Source of the DNA: an uncultured Bacillota bacterium
GTDB lineage: Bacteria > Bacillota > Dehalobacteriia > UBA7702
Assembly: GCA_934702375.1 (NCBI GenBank)
Contig: CAKUYE010000001.1
Location: forward strand, 62,001 to 126,000
DNA length: 64,000 nucleotides
Reading direction: 5' to 3'
A program made the position numbers and the translations under genes. Shown one piece after another: positions 61,616 to 64,000 of the stretch; position 1 is the first letter of the stretch; each line of letters opens with the position of its first letter. Under the pieces are notes generated by a model. The model did not search any database and had not been told where the DNA came from. It saw only the letters and a program-made list of their open reading frames with translations.

Positions 61616-62179
61616 TCAAAAGGAAAAATAGCTGTCAGCGTCATTGATATCATCAATACGCCCAACAAGATCTACGGCACCAACCGCAAAAATGATGCTG
61701 CTACGAGAAACTTTTTGCACCTTGCCGTCTTTGGCAAAAGCTGCACCGCTGAGAAAATCAATGGTTCTCTGGGCTTCGTCTTTATCCATATCTTCAAAAT
61801 TAATCAGTACAGAACGCCCCTGCTTCAAATTATCGGCAACCCGCTTCACCTCGGCAAAACGTTTTGCTTTCATTAAAATGATACGAGTAGGACCTGAGGT
61901 ATTCTCACGACGTTCTTCATAATCATAACGATATCCGTCATTTTCTTCTTGGCGGGCATAGGAATTACGACTGCGGTCTTCCCGGCGAAAACGATTGAAG
62001 AGATGATTGGACTCTCTCTCCTCACGCCCCTGAGGCTCGTCCTCTTCATAGGCATAGCCGTCATTATCATAATCATCTTCATAGCCATATTCATCATAAT
62101 TATTCTCGTATCCGTCATCTGCTTGATCCTGGGGTCTACCAAAGAAAAAATCTTTAAGGTTTTCCAGTACTGTTGCCAT
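61616..62179 (-). CDS. sepF: Cell-division protein SepF
   Basis: The 187-residue product has an N-terminal membrane-binding helix (ATVLENLKDFFFGRP), a long acidic Tyr/Asp-rich linker (about 20-90) and the SepF core (RIILMKAKRFAEVKRVADNLKQGRSVLINFEDMD; FLSGAAFAKDGKVQKVS). SepF ties FtsZ to the membrane. The GGAGG before the ATG is strong. Confidence 0.94.
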   Translation of the reverse strand: MATVLENLKDFFFGRPQDQADDGYENNYDEYGYEDDYDNDGYAYEEDEPQGREERESNHLFNRFRREDRSRNSYARQEENDGYRYDYEERRENTSGPTRIILMKAKRFAEVKRVADNLKQGRSVLINFEDMDKDEAQRTIDFLSGAAFAKDGKVQKVSRSSIIFAVGAVDLVGRIDDINDADSYFSF

Positions 62180-62198
62180 TCGTCTCTACCTCCTGAAA

Positions 62199-62888
62199 TT
62201 AAGAACGGGGGCCAAAAATCGTCGTTCCCACCCGCACCATGGTCGCGCCTTCGCGCACTGCTAAAGGATAATCACTGCTCATGCCCATGGACAGTTCTCT
62301 CATTTTCACCGTAGGCAGAGCTAAAGATGCAATTTGTTCTTTTAATTCACGCAGTTCCTGAAATACGCTGCGGATCCGCTCCTCATCATCTACATGAGGG
62401 CCAATGGTCATAAGCCCTTCCACAGAGATGTGGGGGAACCGACTGATTTCTTTTACAAAATCTGCGGTTTCTTCGGTCATCAAACCAAATTTCGTATCTT
62501 CATCGGCAATGTTGACCTGGACAAGACAAGGCATTACCCTATCAATAGCCGCAGCGCGTTTTTCGATTTCTTCTGCAAGCTTTATACTGTCAAGGGAATG
62601 AATCATTGCAACCTTGTCCACGATATATTTGACTTTATTTGTCTGTAGATGGCCAATCAAATGCCACCGAACGTCTTTGGGGAATACAGGGTATTTTTCC
62701 AATATCTCCTGCACTCTGTTTTCACCCAGGTCTCTCATACCGTAATCAACGGCTTCCCGGATCTTTTCAACGCCGAGGGTTTTGGTAACGGCAATAAGCT
62801 TTACAGAAGGAGCAGAAAATTCGGGATATTCCGCCTGAGTTTCTGCAATTGTTGCCGAAACGCGCTTAATATTATCAGCTACCGACAT
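62199..62888 (-). CDS. yggS: YggS-family PLP homeostasis protein
   Basis: The 229-residue product is a full-length PLPBP: KLIAVTKTL contains the PLP Lys, followed by GENRVQEI, WHLIGHLQTNKVK, and SMGMSSDYPLAVREGATMVRVGTTIFG. It binds pyridoxal phosphate and helps amino-acid homeostasis. ATG 62888 is chosen over an upstream frame that begins in the preceding gap. It sits 19 bp before sepF, as ylmE does in B. subtilis. Confidence 0.94.
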   Translation of the reverse strand: MSVADNIKRVSATIAETQAEYPEFSAPSVKLIAVTKTLGVEKIREAVDYGMRDLGENRVQEILEKYPVFPKDVRWHLIGHLQTNKVKYIVDKVAMIHSLDSIKLAEEIEKRAAAIDRVMPCLVQVNIADEDTKFGLMTEETADFVKEISRFPHISVEGLMTIGPHVDDEERIRSVFQELRELKEQIASLALPTVKMRELSMGMSSDYPLAVREGATMVRVGTTIFGPRS

Positions 62889-62969
62889 AAAAACCAACTC
62901 TTTTTCATTAAGAATCAACTTATTATACTACATTTCGCAGAAGAAGGCAACCAAGTTTTTATAAAAATA

Positions 62970-63851
62970 TTATCCTTTTTTGTCGCATAATACACATTCT
63001 CCTGCATTCAGACCAGTCACAATACATTCGCCGCCGGATTCCGAAACCACCGTTACCGGACAAAATTCAAGATGATCCTTGCGGCGGCAATAGACGCCGG
63101 TCTCACCGCTGCGCCGAGTCACTGCCGAAGCAGAGATCAACACACCTTCGGTTTGTCCTAAAAGAAGCGTAGCTTCTCTGCTGCGCCGGTAAAAACAGAT
63201 ATCTCCGGGTTTCATGCGAAACAGATAAAAGCGTTCTTCGCCAAAACCGTAGATCCGCTCTACCGCAGCGGAATGGGCCTCATCTTCAAAATATAAAGTA
63301 ACACTGCTCTCACCGATATCACGATTTCCTACCGAAGCCAGGAAATAAACATCCTTTTGAGCATCGATAATCTTAAAACAATCATCTCCCTGAAAAACGA
63401 AGGAAACCGGTGAAAGAGAAGGCTCCTCATAGCTTTCCATCACTCCGGGCAAATCAAGACAGCTTAAATTTTCCACTGTGAGCATATGCTCCCAACCATC
63501 AATGCGGGTGGAAAAAATCCCCGCTGACGGAGCAGTAAGGACATCTGCCGAAGATACCGCAATATCATTAAGACGTTTCAGCTCACCACAAACTTCTCCG
63601 GCGGCAACCATATCCCCGGTACGAAAACCAAGCTCCAACGTACCTGAGGCAGGAGCCGTAACAACTTGCTCCTCGTAAAGGAACAAGCCTTTCACCATTA
63701 TGGTTTCCGGCAAAACACCTTCTGTCGCCAGCGCATAAACACCGTCCTCACCATTTTCAGACAACAGGCAGAGAACCCCTCCGCCCAAAAGAAGGAGACC
63801 GGCGGTTAATACTACACAAAACAAACCACGGCCTGTCAGGCGTTTTTTCAA
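62970..63851 (-). CDS. HlyD-like membrane protein of the division cluster
   Basis: The 293-residue product has one N-terminal membrane helix (about 10-30) and two lipoyl-like beta hairpins (EEQVVTAPASGTLEL; SSADVLTAPSAGIFS) as in HlyD-family adaptors. This protein type is often encoded between pgeF and yggS in clostridia; its role is not known. A TTG start at 63851 overlaps the region just after the pgeF stop, with GGGGAG upstream. Confidence 0.78.
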   Translation of the reverse strand: MKKRLTGRGLFCVVLTAGLLLLGGGVLCLLSENGEDGVYALATEGVLPETIMVKGLFLYEEQVVTAPASGTLELGFRTGDMVAAGEVCGELKRLNDIAVSSADVLTAPSAGIFSTRIDGWEHMLTVENLSCLDLPGVMESYEEPSLSPVSFVFQGDDCFKIIDAQKDVYFLASVGNRDIGESSVTLYFEDEAHSAAVERIYGFGEERFYLFRMKPGDICFYRRSREATLLLGQTEGVLISASAVTRRSGETGVYCRRKDHLEFCPVTVVSESGGECIVTGLNAGECVLCDKKG

Positions 63852-63852
63852 A

Positions 63853-64000
63853 TCATATCAGCTCTCCCCACAACCCGTGCCGACCGGTTTTGCCTCGTTC
63901 CTTGCGGTAAGAATAAAAAAGATCATTATGGCAAGCCGTGCAAAGCCCCAACACGGATATATTTTCCTTCTTTACGCCAATTTGTTCCAACAACATGATA
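63853..64000 (-). CDS. pgeF: PgeF/YlmD laccase-domain protein, C-terminal part (cut by window edge)
   Basis: The last 48 residues visible (ISVLGLCTACHNDLFYSYRKERGKTGR region) carry the family's C-x-x-C, FYSYR and TGR motifs. YfiH/PgeF enzymes act in purine nucleoside metabolism and peptidoglycan quality control. The gene ends with TGA at 63853-63855, immediately before the HlyD-like gene. Confidence 0.85.
   Translation of the reverse strand, partial: IMLLEQIGVKKENISVLGLCTACHNDLFYSYRKERGKTGRHGLWGELI

Overview
The window looks like a chromosomal segment of an anaerobic, spore-forming Gram-positive bacterium of the Clostridia type. Evidence for this is spoIID, ywmB, a cotJABC spore-coat operon, SLH-domain surface proteins, a class B sortase with its substrate, an agr-type peptide quorum-sensing locus, a sepF/yggT/ylmE division cluster, AGGAGG ribosome binding sites and sigma-A promoters. 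The host very probably decodes UAG as pyrrolysine: the trimethylamine methyltransferase gene mttB (47.3-48.8 kb) carries one in-frame TAG at the family's pyrrolysine site, and by my reading only 3 of about 67 visible stop codons are TAG. No rRNA, tRNA, CRISPR array, insertion sequence or phage module was recognised.

Layout. 0-3 kb: start of an NhaA-type antiporter, larB, rnhA and two lipoproteins. 3.2-8 kb: agr quorum sensing (agrD-agrB on the minus strand followed by two surface/membrane genes, agrA-agrC divergent on the plus strand). 8-18 kb: DD-carboxypeptidase, a MerR regulator with a textbook 19-bp-spacer promoter, a palindromic repeat cluster, an apparently inactivated polysaccharide deacetylase, an M29 aminopeptidase, a TGS-uridine-kinase-like protein, an SLH-anchored subtilase and a small Cys-rich protein. 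18.3-20.5 kb: a stand-alone eutBC pair. 20.7-24.5 kb: typA, then sortase B with its sorted repeat protein.

24.8-39.8 kb: a 17-gene minus-strand bacterial-microcompartment operon read from one clear promoter: HAD phosphatase, eutS, eutP, eutB, eutC, eutA, eutL, eutT, eutJ, eutN, pduS-like, pduT-like, eutQ-like, two near-identical BMC-H genes (one with a long C-terminal extension), eutE and pduL. Together they cleave ethanolamine with adenosylcobalamin, oxidise acetaldehyde to acetyl-CoA and make acetyl phosphate inside a protein shell, with PduS/PduT-type electron or cobalamin-reduction machinery. No EutH transporter, EutG alcohol dehydrogenase or EutVW regulator is present in the window.

40-51 kb: a probable amine/choline locus with an EamA-type transporter, a non-pyrrolysine MttB homologue, two choline-kinase-like phosphotransferases, pyrrolysine MttB, an NtrC-like regulator lacking the GAFTGA loop, and a PHP phosphatase. 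51-64 kb: cotJABC, small housekeeping genes, a lipoprotein hydrolase with a MerR regulator, an apparently orphan cobalamin riboswitch, spoIID-ywmB, a TetR-GNAT fusion, a sodium:solute symporter and the yggT-proC-sepF-yggS-HlyD-pgeF cluster. The common thread is B12-dependent use of ethanolamine and methylated amines.
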